Source: Macrotrachela quadricornifera (Eukaryota > Rotifera > Eurotatoria > Philodinida > Philodinidae). Taken from it: a DNA stretch of 64,000 nucleotides. Shown here one piece after another: positions 24,535 to 35,850 of the stretch; the stretch's first letter is position 1; every line of letters starts with the position of its first letter. The notes below the pieces were generated by a model that ran no database searches, had not been told where the DNA came from, and saw only the letters and a list, made by a program, of their open reading frames with translations. A program made the translations under genes and the position numbers. The stretch lies in the NCBI GenBank assembly GCA_022393335.1, contig JAJEKB010000844.1:88761-152760 (forward strand). Direction: 5' to 3'.

Positions 24535-24650
24535 AAAAATACTTGTTGGTCATCGAACAACTATCTGTTATTTATCTATTAAAATGAATATTAAACAATT
24601 AAGATCATTTTCATCGATAAATATTTGATTTTTCAATCATATGTATGATT
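24535..24650 (+). pseudogene. Decayed copy of the SOCS-box 3' end
   Basis: Aligns with 22084-22259 of the intact gene. The stretch TATCTATTAAAATGAATATT differs by one base from the gene, followed by AAACA, an internal deletion of about 30 bases, a matching ATTTTCATCGATAAATA block, a second deletion, and TTTTTCAATCATATGTATG close to the true gene end. The frame is destroyed by deletions and a stop (TGA after AAATATT). It is a truncated duplicate on the same strand, not an expressed gene. Confidence 0.75.
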
Positions 24651-24726
24651 TTATTACATTTAATTATATATTAAATACAGAATTTTATTTAATTACGAAA
24701 TGTTTTTTTCTGTTTCGTTTTTTTTT

Positions 24727-26229
24727 TTATTGTGGACGAGCAAATTCAATATTAAGATCAACTTTAACAAATTGTCGTTTATAAGCTTCCATAGGTCCTT
24801 GTTCATTTGTACCACGTGCATTTGCAACATACATTATATTATCTGTTAAATCATAAACACCAACATGTAAATCACCTGTTTTAACAATAGATGTTATATT
24901 TTTAATTGATAATTCTGGTGTTATTTGTCCATATTGATCAGTTATTGCTTTATATAATTTATATTGACGTGATGGACATAACCAATCCATACCAGCATAA
25001 ACAGCATGTGGAATACGTGGATGCCAATCAGCTAATGGTTGTAAATTTTGATCATCAAAAAAGTTAACTAATGAATGTGAATATTGTATCATACGAGCTG
25101 TACCTAATTTTCCATCAGCTACACCAAGAATTAAATGACATGTTCGTTTAACATTAGAAATAAATGAAAGAGCATCATCAAGTGTTTCACTATATTGTAA
25201 TATATGACGTTCAACAAAAATAAATGGTAAACCACTCATACTTTCATCACCAAATGTATCATCAGGAAATGAAACACCAATTTCAGAAATACCAAGACGT
25301 AATGATGACATACCAGTTAATGTTCCAATATAACCTAAGAGTATATAAAAAGTTATTCGAATTTAATGGAAAAAAATAAGTGAATATGTTATTACCTGCC
25401 CAAGCAACATTAGCAAATGGATGACCAAGTTTTGATGTACGTGGATGATAAATAGTAATAACAGGATAATCTTGTAAACCACCATCAACATCCCAATCTA
25501 ATGCACGTAATTGCAATGTTTTTCCTCCAAGTGTTGCATTACCCCAAAGACCATAGAGTGAACATCGACCTATACAAAAAGTTTAGATCAAATAAAAACA
25601 AAAAAAGAAAAAGATTTTTTTTGTTGTAATTTTCAAGAGATAACTTTATTGAGAATTATGTAGAATTTACCTCGAGTAATTTCTCCAAGCATATGTAATC
25701 GTACAACAGTTTTATAATCAATTTGTGCTGCATCAGCAATACCACGCATTTCATTATAAACTTCTTCATCCATATATTTTTTTACAAGATCATTTTGTAT
25801 ATCTAATGCAAATGGAAGACCTTTATCAGCAATTAATTCTTCAAACCATTTTGGTAATTTAAGATCTTTTAATGCATCCAGAATTTCTTGTTCAAAATGA
25901 GCCCAAGCACGTGGTAAAACTTTATTAATTTGATCACGTAATAATGTACCATAAGCATAACCAAAATCATAACCAGTAGTACCATAAACATGTATTAACC
26001 ATACTTGATCTTCACCTGAACCAATTTGATAAAGTGTACCATTTTCAACTTTACTTACAAATCTTGCTTGACTTTCATCAATTGGAATTAAATTTGGATC
26101 ACCACGTGATGTATCATTAGAACAAAAAGCTCCAACATTTTTTATTGTACCTGTTTTATGACTAGAACTTGTTTGAATAACAAGAAATAATCCAATGAGA
26201 AAATAGTATAAACGGCTATGATCGAACAT
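24727..26229 (-). CDS. Secreted Ntn-hydrolase-like protein (dcd1 / AAT-acyltransferase family)
   Basis: Amidase or acyltransferase-type lysosomal or secreted enzyme. Three exons, 25671-26229, 25396-25569 and 24727-25334, in phase; 446 aa. Residues 1-23 form a signal peptide (LYYFLIGLFLVIQTSSS). The N-terminal half has GYDFGYAYGTLLRDQI and EEVYNEMRGIADAA. The sequence then reaches ITRGRCSLYGLWGN with Cys189, the position where this superfamily self-cleaves to expose an N-terminal nucleophile; here the first intron sits one codon before it. The following LRALDWDVDG, NVAWAGYIGTLTGM and GISEIGVSFPDD match the core seen in Dictyostelium dcd1A/B and acyl-CoA:6-aminopenicillanate acyltransferase-like proteins, relatives of acid ceramidase. 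Substrate is unknown. Length is typical, no break is seen. Confidence 0.85.
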
Positions 26230-27228
26230 TATTTCGATGTTTTTTTTTTCTCCAACAAGAACAATTTAATTGTTTGACTATTGTTTTTTATTTAGTAAGA
26301 TAAGTAAAGATATGAAGATAACACAGATGGACTTTTGTAAAAATAAAAAGTAGAACATCAGAGAAAACAAACGCATGATGATAAGCCATTATTTAAAAGA
26401 TGGAAATACATATGTACTATTGATCAATAAAATTGAATATTATTTATATAAACTATTATAATATTGAATGAGAGATTATTACCATAAACATATGAATATG
26501 TCTTGATACACAAATAGTATATAGATCTTAATAAGAATTTCATTTGATCTATTTTTTTAGTTTTGACGTCATTCAGTTATCTTTAATCACCTGACTGATA
26601 TAAAAAATGCATCAAATATATGAGTAGTTTTTTTTTTCTTTAATATATTTTACATACTAGCATAGAAAATTATTTCGTATATGATATAAAAATTATTTCA
26701 TATGTATAGTTAAAGTTTCATAATAAGATAAACGTGTATGATAAAATATTTAAAAAATAAATCAACTAAAAACTTCCTCGAAATGATATTTAGCTGTCGT
26801 ATACTATGACAAACTTTTCTTTTCTCTGGGGAGGTTCAGTGCAGTTAGAAACCTTTTCAACGTAGATGCGGAATGCAAACACCGTCACTTATAACAGAAA
26901 AAAACGGATCTTTTTTTCAAAGTGAGGGAGGAGGTGTGACCGCGTCTTCGCCTGCAGACCCCTGAATCAAACTATAACTTTGAAAATGTTGAGAACTGCT
27001 CATATTCGATCAAATCGATTACAGTATTATTATACGCAAAAAAAAAACTTTCACGTATGAACTGAGATCACCTGAAAATGAATATTGGAATTAGATTTGA
27101 ATATACCAGTATGTCTTTAGCTAATTCAAGATAAATAATTTATAAGAAACGGAATAGAAGTTAATTACTATTCAAAATGAAATCTCATTTTACATCATGT
27201 TTCGTATAACCTAAAATAATGAAATTAC

Positions 27229-27337
27229 CTCTATCAGTATCAGTTACTATAACAAAAGCTCCATATGAATAATTAATTTCTTGCAAATTATTACAAGTAT
27301 GTAAACATAAATTTGCAAGACATTCTGTAGCATGCAC
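27229..27337 (-). other. Orphan exon-like segment
   Basis: On the minus strand a 109-base stretch between an AG and a GTAATTTC donor reads without stops as a Cys-containing peptide (HATECLANLCLHTCNNLQ, then AFVIVTDTDR). Composition is protein-like and unlike surrounding spacer. No convincing partner exons on either side, so it is probably a gene fragment. Family not recognised. Confidence 0.3.
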
Positions 27338-28032
27338 CTCAGATGAAAACCAGTGACATGAAATGATTGTTATTCTTTAAACCTATTAATATATGTAGTT
27401 GTGAGCTCTCTATTACTGATATCTAGCCTATTGTATTCTTTAATTAATTGATGAACATTTTCAATTATTCAAAAAAAAAAATTCACGACGTGATTTTGCT
27501 TGAATAATTAAATAATAGAAGTTATAAGGTAAAAAATGACGTAAAATATTTAGATTATCATCCATGAGTTATAAAGAAACTTAAGAAGAGATAACAAAAA
27601 AAAAATTTGTTTTACATTGTTACGACAATTACACGTATAAAGAATGATTTGAATACTTATGAATGACTGGTTTTATCTCGTTTCACACTCAATATTCTGA
27701 AAAATTCAGTTATACCTTCTGAAAAAGAGAATAAACTATAAAATATTTTGGAAAAATGATTTTAAAAAATCTTTTGAATATTTGTCAAATGGACGAATAA
27801 CAATTTCAGATCTTATTTTAATTCAATTGTAACTCATAGCTTAACATATCATCTCGGAAAAGTTTTGAAGGATGAGTTGTTGGTAAATAAAAATAGCATA
27901 TTTGTAATTGACGTAACCAATTATTCCTATTCCCATTGAGATCTCTAAAGACTCTCTCCAACTCTAAGCAAAAAATTTTTAATAAGAATCAATCAAAACA
28001 TAATGCAACAGAAGACAATAAAAATGAAATAA

Positions 28033-28092
28033 TTCTAGCAGCAATCGAACCAGCGTCGTCTCACCCAACCTCTTAGTCACTCGACTATATGT
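28033..28092 (-). other. tRNA-like element with Pol III A and B boxes (tRNA pseudogene or SINE head)
   Basis: The minus strand reads ATAGTCGAGTGACTAAGAGG, close to the D-arm/A box of class II tRNAs (usual form ATGGCCGAGTGGTTAAGGCG), and 15-25 bases later GGTTCGATTGC (28041-28051), a B box one base off GGTTCGANTCC. A T4 terminator-like run follows at 28024-28021. The spacing between boxes is too short for a normal anticodon arm and variable loop, and no acceptor stem pairs, so this is not a working tRNA. Confidence 0.55.
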
Positions 28093-29252
28093 CAAGTACC
28101 CTTTTCTTTTCTTTCATTAAATTTCAATTATATCAAGTGAATATTCAAATACAATGCTATTACTTGATATTAGAATTTTTTTAATTGGAAAATACAGTGT
28201 CCTAGAAGTCATGATAACAAAAAAAATTTTGAATAATTCAATTACGGTTCAAGCAAACGAGCTGATTATTTTGTTAATAATAGAGGCATAGTCAACTATC
28301 ATATCTATAAGGATATGTCCAGAGAGATTCTTTGTTAAATACTTCTATCAATCTCAACAAAAAAAATTTACTACTTCACAGATGACAAGAAAACGATATA
28401 CTGAATAAAAGATCTTTCTAGGCATATCTTTATGGATATAATACTTAAACATGCCTCTATTATTGACAGAAAAGATTAATCTGTTTACATGAGCCATAAT
28501 GTAGATATTCAAATTTTTCTTATATCGTGACTTTGTGGTTACCCTGTATATAGTATCATTTCATATATTCATTATTCTTGACTATTGAAGCAACTATTGC
28601 TGAAACCATACACTATGAATAGGTATATAAATGAAAATAACATCATCAAAATCATAAATTCATCATAATTCTATCGTTCTAATGAAGGATTGAAGCAGGC
28701 ATTTCAAGCAAAGCAATAAATCAACGAATATTTATTTGAACGTTAAACGATTAATATTTCAAAAACTAATTTGTAAAAAGTTATGCCAGCTTTTATTTTG
28801 TAAAACACGATTTAGAACAAGTGTTAAAGTGTATACAGTGGAAAATTGCACTCATTCCCTTACGAATCGCGATAAATACCATATTATTTCCTCATTTGAA
28901 TTACATGATCGATTGTATTTCACTCTTTAATCCTGCAGGAATTTTGCTAACAGGTTTTTTATTAATCATTTACTTAAATATAGAAATGTTTGAATGAGAG
29001 CGACATCTTTTATGGAATATAGTTTGAAAAATGACCGAAAAAAAATCTTGAAGTAAATATAAAATTTAAAAAAAAAAATGAGAATTGAAAAATAACTCTG
29101 AACAAGAATAAATGATATAATATAGCATAATATTTGGTTATAAGAATGAACCATTCAAAAACTAAATATTTCCCATAGTTGATAAATTTCAAACTCTAAG
29201 TCAATATTATTGTGCTTTTCATTTACGAGTGGCGACTATCAAGGATTGCAAT

Positions 29253-30167
29253 ATGGTAATGTTATTACTAATAATTTTTTTTTTGAAATTTAAATATTTT
29301 TATATCTTTAGTCATCATTTTTGAAAGATTTACCATGTCGAAATCCAGATAGTTTTACTCGAATTCATCATACTGGTGCAATACGTCAAACAGTATAAAT
29401 AGAAAATTATTTTAATATAATATTATATAAAAAATCTATTTTAGTCTGTTCGACCAACATATACCGCACAACTTGATTCAAATGCAAAAGGTACCATGAA
29501 TCATAAATATTTAGGGGTACTCAAAAGTAGTAGCGAAAATACCTTATTTTCTTATAGAAAGCTTGAGAAAAATGTATTTTTTTTTATATGATAGAGAAAT
29601 ATGACATTCTGTTTTTCTATCAGAAAATAAAATATATTACAATATGCAGCGTGAAAAGCACAACAACTTTCAATCGTACGAAAACAATATTTATTTGTTA
29701 CAACTCCCTTTCTTATTGTTTCAGCTATAAAACAAAGTTTTATAGAAGTTGTAGAACTTTTCACACTACATATCGTAATATATTTTATTTTCTGATACAA
29801 TATGCTAAGTGATTATAAACTAAAATGCAAAGCGTAGCCATTTAATCCGTTTCAACCATCGAAATAACATATATTTTATTATAATCGTAGTAAAATAATT
29901 TATTTAATATAGAAATAATCAATGATCCCGTACCTATGCTTATTCATCGTTTATCTCGTCTACCAGTAAGTTATAATAATAATAATAATAAAAACATTTA
30001 ATAATAATCTATTTCAGAAAGATGAATCACGAAAACGACCCATACCTGAAGATGAAAGTCAAGTTCCATCATTTACAATTGATCAAACAAAACGAACTAA
30101 ACAAACCATAACTGATTCTAATCAACAACAATCACATCTAATTGATTCAAATGAAGAAATTTCATAA
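29253..30167 (+). CDS. Small five-exon protein, unrecognised
   Basis: Exons 29253-29255 (only the ATG), 29312-29392, 29445-29490, 29913-29965 and 30018-30167; all junctions are GT..AG and in phase, giving 110 aa. The N-terminal part reads SSFLKDLPCRNPDSFTRIHH, the middle contains VRPTYTAQLDSNAKEIIND and MLIHRLSRLP, and the C-terminal 50 residues are charged and Gln/Ser-rich with basic patches (RKRP, KRTKQ) that could be a nuclear signal. No transmembrane segment or known domain. The start is uncertain: a one-codon first exon is unusual, and the real first exon could lie farther upstream. Intron 3 (29491-29912) carries a foldback repeat. The stop is 107 bases from the stop of the convergent synaptotagmin-like gene. 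Confidence 0.65.
29618..29797. repeat. Foldback (MITE-like) element in an intron
   Basis: Arm 29618-29669 starts TATCAGAAAATAAAATATAT and the reverse complement of 29748-29797 starts with the same 20 bases; across 50 bases about nine in ten positions agree. A loop of about 78 bases separates them. There is no coding capacity. It lies in intron 3 of the small five-exon gene and explains why that intron is long (422 bases). Confidence 0.8.
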
Positions 30168-30274
30168 AAAAAAAAAAATGAACAAATTTTTTTATACATA
30201 TATTATTTTCTCAAAATAGAAAAAAAAATCACCGGAATCAAAAAATAAAACATATTTTTTTTTAATATCATACA

Positions 30275-33167
30275 TTAGTTTATTGGATGTATTATTGGTA
30301 TCGTTTCGCGTAAATTATAACTTTGTACTATTGGTGTATGTGGATTTTCTAACATTTGATACCAATGATCACGATTAATTCCATCAAAATGTATACCAAT
30401 ACCAATACAACCAATTAATTCATTTGAACCAACACGATCATAATCAATAACTTTAAATATAAGATCAGCATTTTCACGTTCTTCAGTTGATAAATCAAAT
30501 TCAAGACTTTCATTATATATTGGATTAAGTGTATTTAATGCAACAGATGTTTTTTTCTTTCGAATTTTTTTTCCATTTATTAATAAAAGAACTTTTACAT
30601 ATGGATCAGATTTACCATTTATATCCATTGGTTTTAATGAATTTGCTTTAACAATAATTACAGTAAGACGTTTAGCATTTGGTAAATATGATAATGATAC
30701 AGTTAATTCTCCAAGATCAGGATCACTCTAAAAATTAAAAATTTTGGTAAAATATAATAATCAAAGAAAATTTCTATTTCAACATAAAAGATTATGATCA
30801 ATTTCCTGTTGAGATACTAAATTTCTTAGTTATTTTTTTTAAGATAAAGCCATAATCTCCGTTAGAAATATCAGGAAAATTGAGTTTAAAATTTCACCTT
30901 GAAAAAATAAGAATAAGTTACTATGTAAATTTGAGATGTTTTGATTGTTTTTATTCTATAAACATACGTTTATATTGTAGACATATACTAGCGAAATTTG
31001 ATATTCTTGATTCAATTCATAATAAACTATTCCGTTGAGACTGTCTATATGCAAAATTTTACAATGAATTTTCAAAATCACTTTTTCTCGTTCTTCCCTA
31101 CAGGGTGCTTCTATGACTTTGTGCTTAAAAATATTGAAGAAATGCCGCATCTCGACAATAATAAGCCAGTAGCACGGATTTCTTTTCAGGATATTCATAG
31201 CTCATTAGAATTTCCATAATATAAATATACCCGACCTAAAAACAATTTAATAATCGGAAAGATTCTCTCATTAGTATATAAAAATAACTGAAGGATAAAT
31301 TTAGAATAAAATTTCACATGAATCAAATCAATTTTATAAGAATTCTTTTATGAATATTTTACTGATGTCAATGAAATATATATCTATCATATCGTGCTGA
31401 CATTTAATCGATATAATTTTCAAATAATTTATTTTTTGTTAAGAATAATATATATTTTGTATCGTAACACTTGATGAATTAATTCTGTTTATCCATCTGT
31501 CAAATGTGTGAGAATAATATATAATAAAAGTACTTAGTATATTGCAAATTTTTTTTTGTGAGTACACCTTACTAATTTAATAACAGTACGTGCTTTTCTC
31601 AAGGGAGAAAAATGAAAATTGTGTACTTTAATGAAGTTCGAACTATTCGGAAAAATATATATTAGTCATTTTTTAACTCTACTGTTGTACAGAATTATAA
31701 ATATATTAGTTTATGTTCATTCTATATAAATCTATCAAGAAATAAAATTTTAATAAGTTATTATATTGCAAGATTTGTGATATTTGACCTTAAAATAGAC
31801 GAAATTTTTCAGCATGATTTTGACCTATTCTTTAAAGTACCTAATTTCCGCTTTTTTCTGCATGATTTCTACCATTATGGTACTGTTTATATGTTTCATC
31901 TACTATTATTAAATACATCGATTAATATTGCATGTTATGTTAGTGTCTTTATCAAAATAATTCTCTATAGAATTTACATAGGTTTATATATTTTATGTTT
32001 TATTATGAACAAACAAATATGATGTTTTCTTTTCGTATGATTTAATCAATATTATAAAATTAAAAAAATTTGTTTTTTTTTAATATGATCTCTAATTTTA
32101 ATGTAAAAACTAACCTCTGTTCCTGGTATAATATTTTTTGTAAATGTAATTTCATGTGAAGCTATATCAGCTAAAGAACAAATATCATCCATTTTAACTG
32201 TACCAATTAAATTTCTTTTTGATGAACGACGAAAATCATAAAGTGATAATAATAATATTCGTTTACATAATTGTTCAAATGTTATTTGAAATTGAAATAT
32301 TTCATTAAATTGTATTGATTGTGTATGTTTATAAACTTTTGTTTGAAATTTTTTTCGACGATCAGGTAATAATGTTAATTTAATAAATGGATTTGGTAAT
32401 GTTTTTGTATTTATATTACGATATGGTATATGATCAATTGATAAAATTTTTATTATTAATGATGTTAATGATTGATTATAAAAAAGTGTAAAATTTATTT
32501 TACCTGATTCATCTGATAGATCAGTTTTTAATATTTGTTTTTTATATAAATCAGGTTTTAATTTACCAAGATCATCATTTATATAACGAATAGATTTAAC
32601 ACCATTTAATCCAGGGATTTCAATTGATTCCATTCGACGTATAGTTTGACGGATTGGAAATGTACATGTTGCATCTGTTGATTGTCGAATAAGTGAACGT
32701 GATCGATCGATAATTTTTGTTTTATCTTGATTATTATTATTATTTAGTAAACCATGAACATCAATTGTTGGATTATTATGATAAATAGGTCGTATATGAT
32801 TTGTTTCATCAGTTTTATTAGATTCTGATATATGACGTTTTAATACTGATTGTCTTGATGTAAAACGATTAGTTAAAGTTTTTAAATTTGATATAGAATA
32901 TTGTAGATTTATTGGAATTGATTGTGTATGACTTGAATTTGATGATACAGATGAACTTGATATGGATTCTGATGCACAATTATTAAGTAATCCATTAGTT
33001 TTTGATAAATATATTGTTGTATCATGTTCAGAATTATTTATTGATGAAAATGGAAATTTTATATTATCAACTGTTTGTCGAAATCTATCAACAAGAATAT
33101 TTTTTGGTGTAGATAATTTTTCTACTTGATTTTCAACAAATGAACGTAAATTAAATGTATCACTCAT
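30275..33167 (-). CDS. Synaptotagmin-like double-C2 protein
   Basis: Membrane-trafficking protein with two C2 domains. Two exons, 32115-33167 and 30275-30727, joined in phase 0; 501 aa. Residues 1-210 are Ser/Asn-rich and disordered, with no signal peptide or transmembrane helix. C2A covers about 217-345 (GKINFTLFYNQSL, PFIKLTLLPDRRKKFQTKV, LLLSLYDFRRSSKRNLIG); C2B about 352-495 (GELTVSLSYLPNAKRLTV, LKPMDINGKSDPYVKV, KKKTSVALNTLNPIYNESL, VIDYDRVGSNELIG, HWYQML). Compared with synaptotagmin 1, C2A keeps only one of five Ca2+-binding Asp residues (YDF retained; the others are Asn, Asn, Arg, Asn), while C2B keeps four of five. It is therefore probably Ca2+-sensing through C2B only. Lack of a membrane anchor recalls Syt17/Doc2-type proteins, but C2B looks like classical synaptotagmins. 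The 1387-base intron is unusually long. Confidence 0.9.
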
Positions 33168-35850
33168 GAAGATATTTAAAATCTAAAAGATAAAAAATAT
33201 ATATATATATATATAGTATTATAAATAAAACTTCTCAATATTATCCTATGTGCATGTCTAATTTATTTTAATTATTCTGATGTAGAATGTCAAAAGTTAA
33301 AAAGATGCAGAAGTATTAATAGGAAATGCTCACTTGAATTCTAATCCATTAATTGACATTAATAGAATACTATAGTACAATAATATTTTCTCGTTTATAT
33401 TTGTATTCCGTTGTTATCATTGATGATTTTCGGTTAAAAACCTAAGAGTAGTCACTTTTGATTGGTAAATATTAATAAAAACACAAATTTTTCATTACAT
33501 ATTTGTTTGACTAAGTTAGTTATATTTGTTCAAGAAAGAGTTTGTTATTTGCTTTTGTCATTTTAATTATTATTTCCTTGTGTTCTTATCTCATCTCTCT
33601 CTCTCTCTCTTTTTTTTTCTATATTTCTTTCGTTTATATTGCACTCTTCTCTTTTTGCATTCTTCACATCTTCAAAGAGAAGTTCCTCTAGAGAGAAAAA
33701 AAAAAAGAGAAAAAAAAGAAAATACTATGAACTCTCATTGCTCTCTAAACTATGTGACTTGAATCATGCACATTATGATCTTTGTTTATTACTCTATTTT
33801 CTTTTTTTTAAACATACTTATTCAATGTTATTTTCTAACTTATTGATCTTTTTTTTTTAATTTAGTTTGTATTTAATACTTTAGTTAGATCAAATACAAT
33901 CATATATCATATGTCTTTTCTTAATCGAACTTATATGTTTATTAATATAAACGAATATTTACTTCGGAAATCTAGCGTCGTAGACAATTATATTAGCCGG
34001 CAGACACGCAATATTTGATTATCTAATAAAATAATTTTGTTTTTTTTTTAAATTGAATCAATAATCAATTAGATGTATGATGGATAGATTGAGAAATAAT
34101 TTTATCGAAAGTCAAAAAACAAAAAAAAAAGCAAACATTTATCAAGTATACTTATCTTGTTTGTTAGACATTATGGATATAATCATTAAAATTTGTTTCT
34201 TTTTTTATGTTATTAAGATAGTATTTAATGTCAGAATGATTCGGATAAAAACAATCTTAAATTATTAATAATAAAGTTCTGGATAAACTTCATCTATATA
34301 CGAATGACAATATTTGAAATTTCCAAGATAGGATAAAATTGAAAAGAACATTCTATGCATGAATAATATAAGATGCAAAAATATATACTTATTTAGCAGG
34401 AAATTAATTTTTCTTTTTATTTATTGCTTCAGTGAAAATTAATTAAATGTATGGTTTAACAATTTATATTATTCTTTTTTATGAAATGTTTGTTTTTGAA
34501 AAATGTTATTTGAAACAGATTTTTTTAATATTAATCTGATAAATTGATAATAGATTAATTTCTTTTCTATTGATTCAAATCTGTCTTTTATATCAGTTCC
34601 TTTTTTGTTCTATATTAAATTTATACCTACTCAGTAAACTATTTAATTATTAAGTTAAGAAATTAAATTTTTTATTACAAAATAAAGATTTTCAATTGAT
34701 GATATGGTATATATATTTTCTGTCTTTTACTTTTCTTCTGTTAGTATTAGTATAAAAATAATCTTTATAAGTGCATCATCCTCATTTTTGAAGATATAGA
34801 GCAAAAGAGAAAAGAAATTTTTTAAAAAATTTCATCATGTATAATATACAGAATAAAGTATCTTTACATCAGTAACGAATAGTTTATTTTAGAACTCAAA
34901 AAAAAGCTGGAGGTATACAATCGAAAATACCATCTAATATTAAAGATTTCATTGAATATTAGATACTAGTTGATAAAGTAAAAAAATATTATGAAAACGA
35001 AATCTAAAAGTTCAAGGAGTGAAAAAGTGAATGTCATGAAATTAGTTTAACGAGACTAATTGAGAATGCACTTGAATGAAAAGATAGAATATGCAAACAT
35101 ATAATTGATAGGATAATTAGATTGAACCCGTGGTGAAGATATTTAATAGAAAAAGATATGCCTTTAGGTGATAAATGAAAATGACTCTGAAAAACCAGCA
35201 CAACTTTATTCATACAACAGTTGTGTGATGACATTTTTATATCTTTTGACCTAAAAATTTTGCATATTTATTAAAGTATATATATAATACTTAAAGCAAT
35301 ATAAAATCATATGCATTTTAGGCTGAGTAATTTGAAGTATAATAAAGAAATATTCTATGTCTTATTCTTGTTTAGCTAATGATTGTTTGGTCGTTCTCGA
35401 AGAGCGATGTAAATGATCAGATTTATTAATACCTGACTACAATCTATTTTGTTTTTGAAAAAATAGTTGTATTATAAAATAAAGATAAGTATTCAACTCA
35501 CAGATAATATTATATGCAATTTAATTCAATAATAATGATGATATATTCAAAAAACAAAGATTTTTTCTGAATGTAATCTAGTATTTATTATAGATTCGAA
35601 AATATCTTAAAATGTATTTAATGTAGATATGACTTTATTTCTGATACTGTTAGCAAAATAGATAATCGTTCTTATTTGTATTGAAGAGAAATTAACAATT
35701 CTCTCATGAAGTTATTGAGAACTATATCAGAATCAAAGTATCTATCAAAAATTATTTTAATAGGTACGCTCTTCACCTATATATATCCGATCAATATATT
35801 TTTTTGTTATTCAATATTGATTAAAATTGGAATTGATCTGAGTGATTGCT
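33168..35850. other. Intergenic, nothing supported
   Basis: 2.7 kb between two minus-strand genes. It has a TC microsatellite near 33593-33612 and A/T runs. No frame with protein-like composition. Confidence 0.55.

Larger units (their letters stand above)
26230..29252. other. Intergenic with relics
   Basis: 3 kb between divergent genes. It holds a locally GC-richer patch near 26830-26970, an orphan exon-like piece near 27229-27337 and a tRNA-like element at 28033-28092, each listed or discussed separately. No complete gene. Confidence 0.5.

Noticed and set aside
30956..31219. Overlapping frames on both strands in the synaptotagmin-like intron
   Set aside because: I considered an intronic transposon or nested gene; no motif, and both strands being open suggests chance in a less AT-rich patch.
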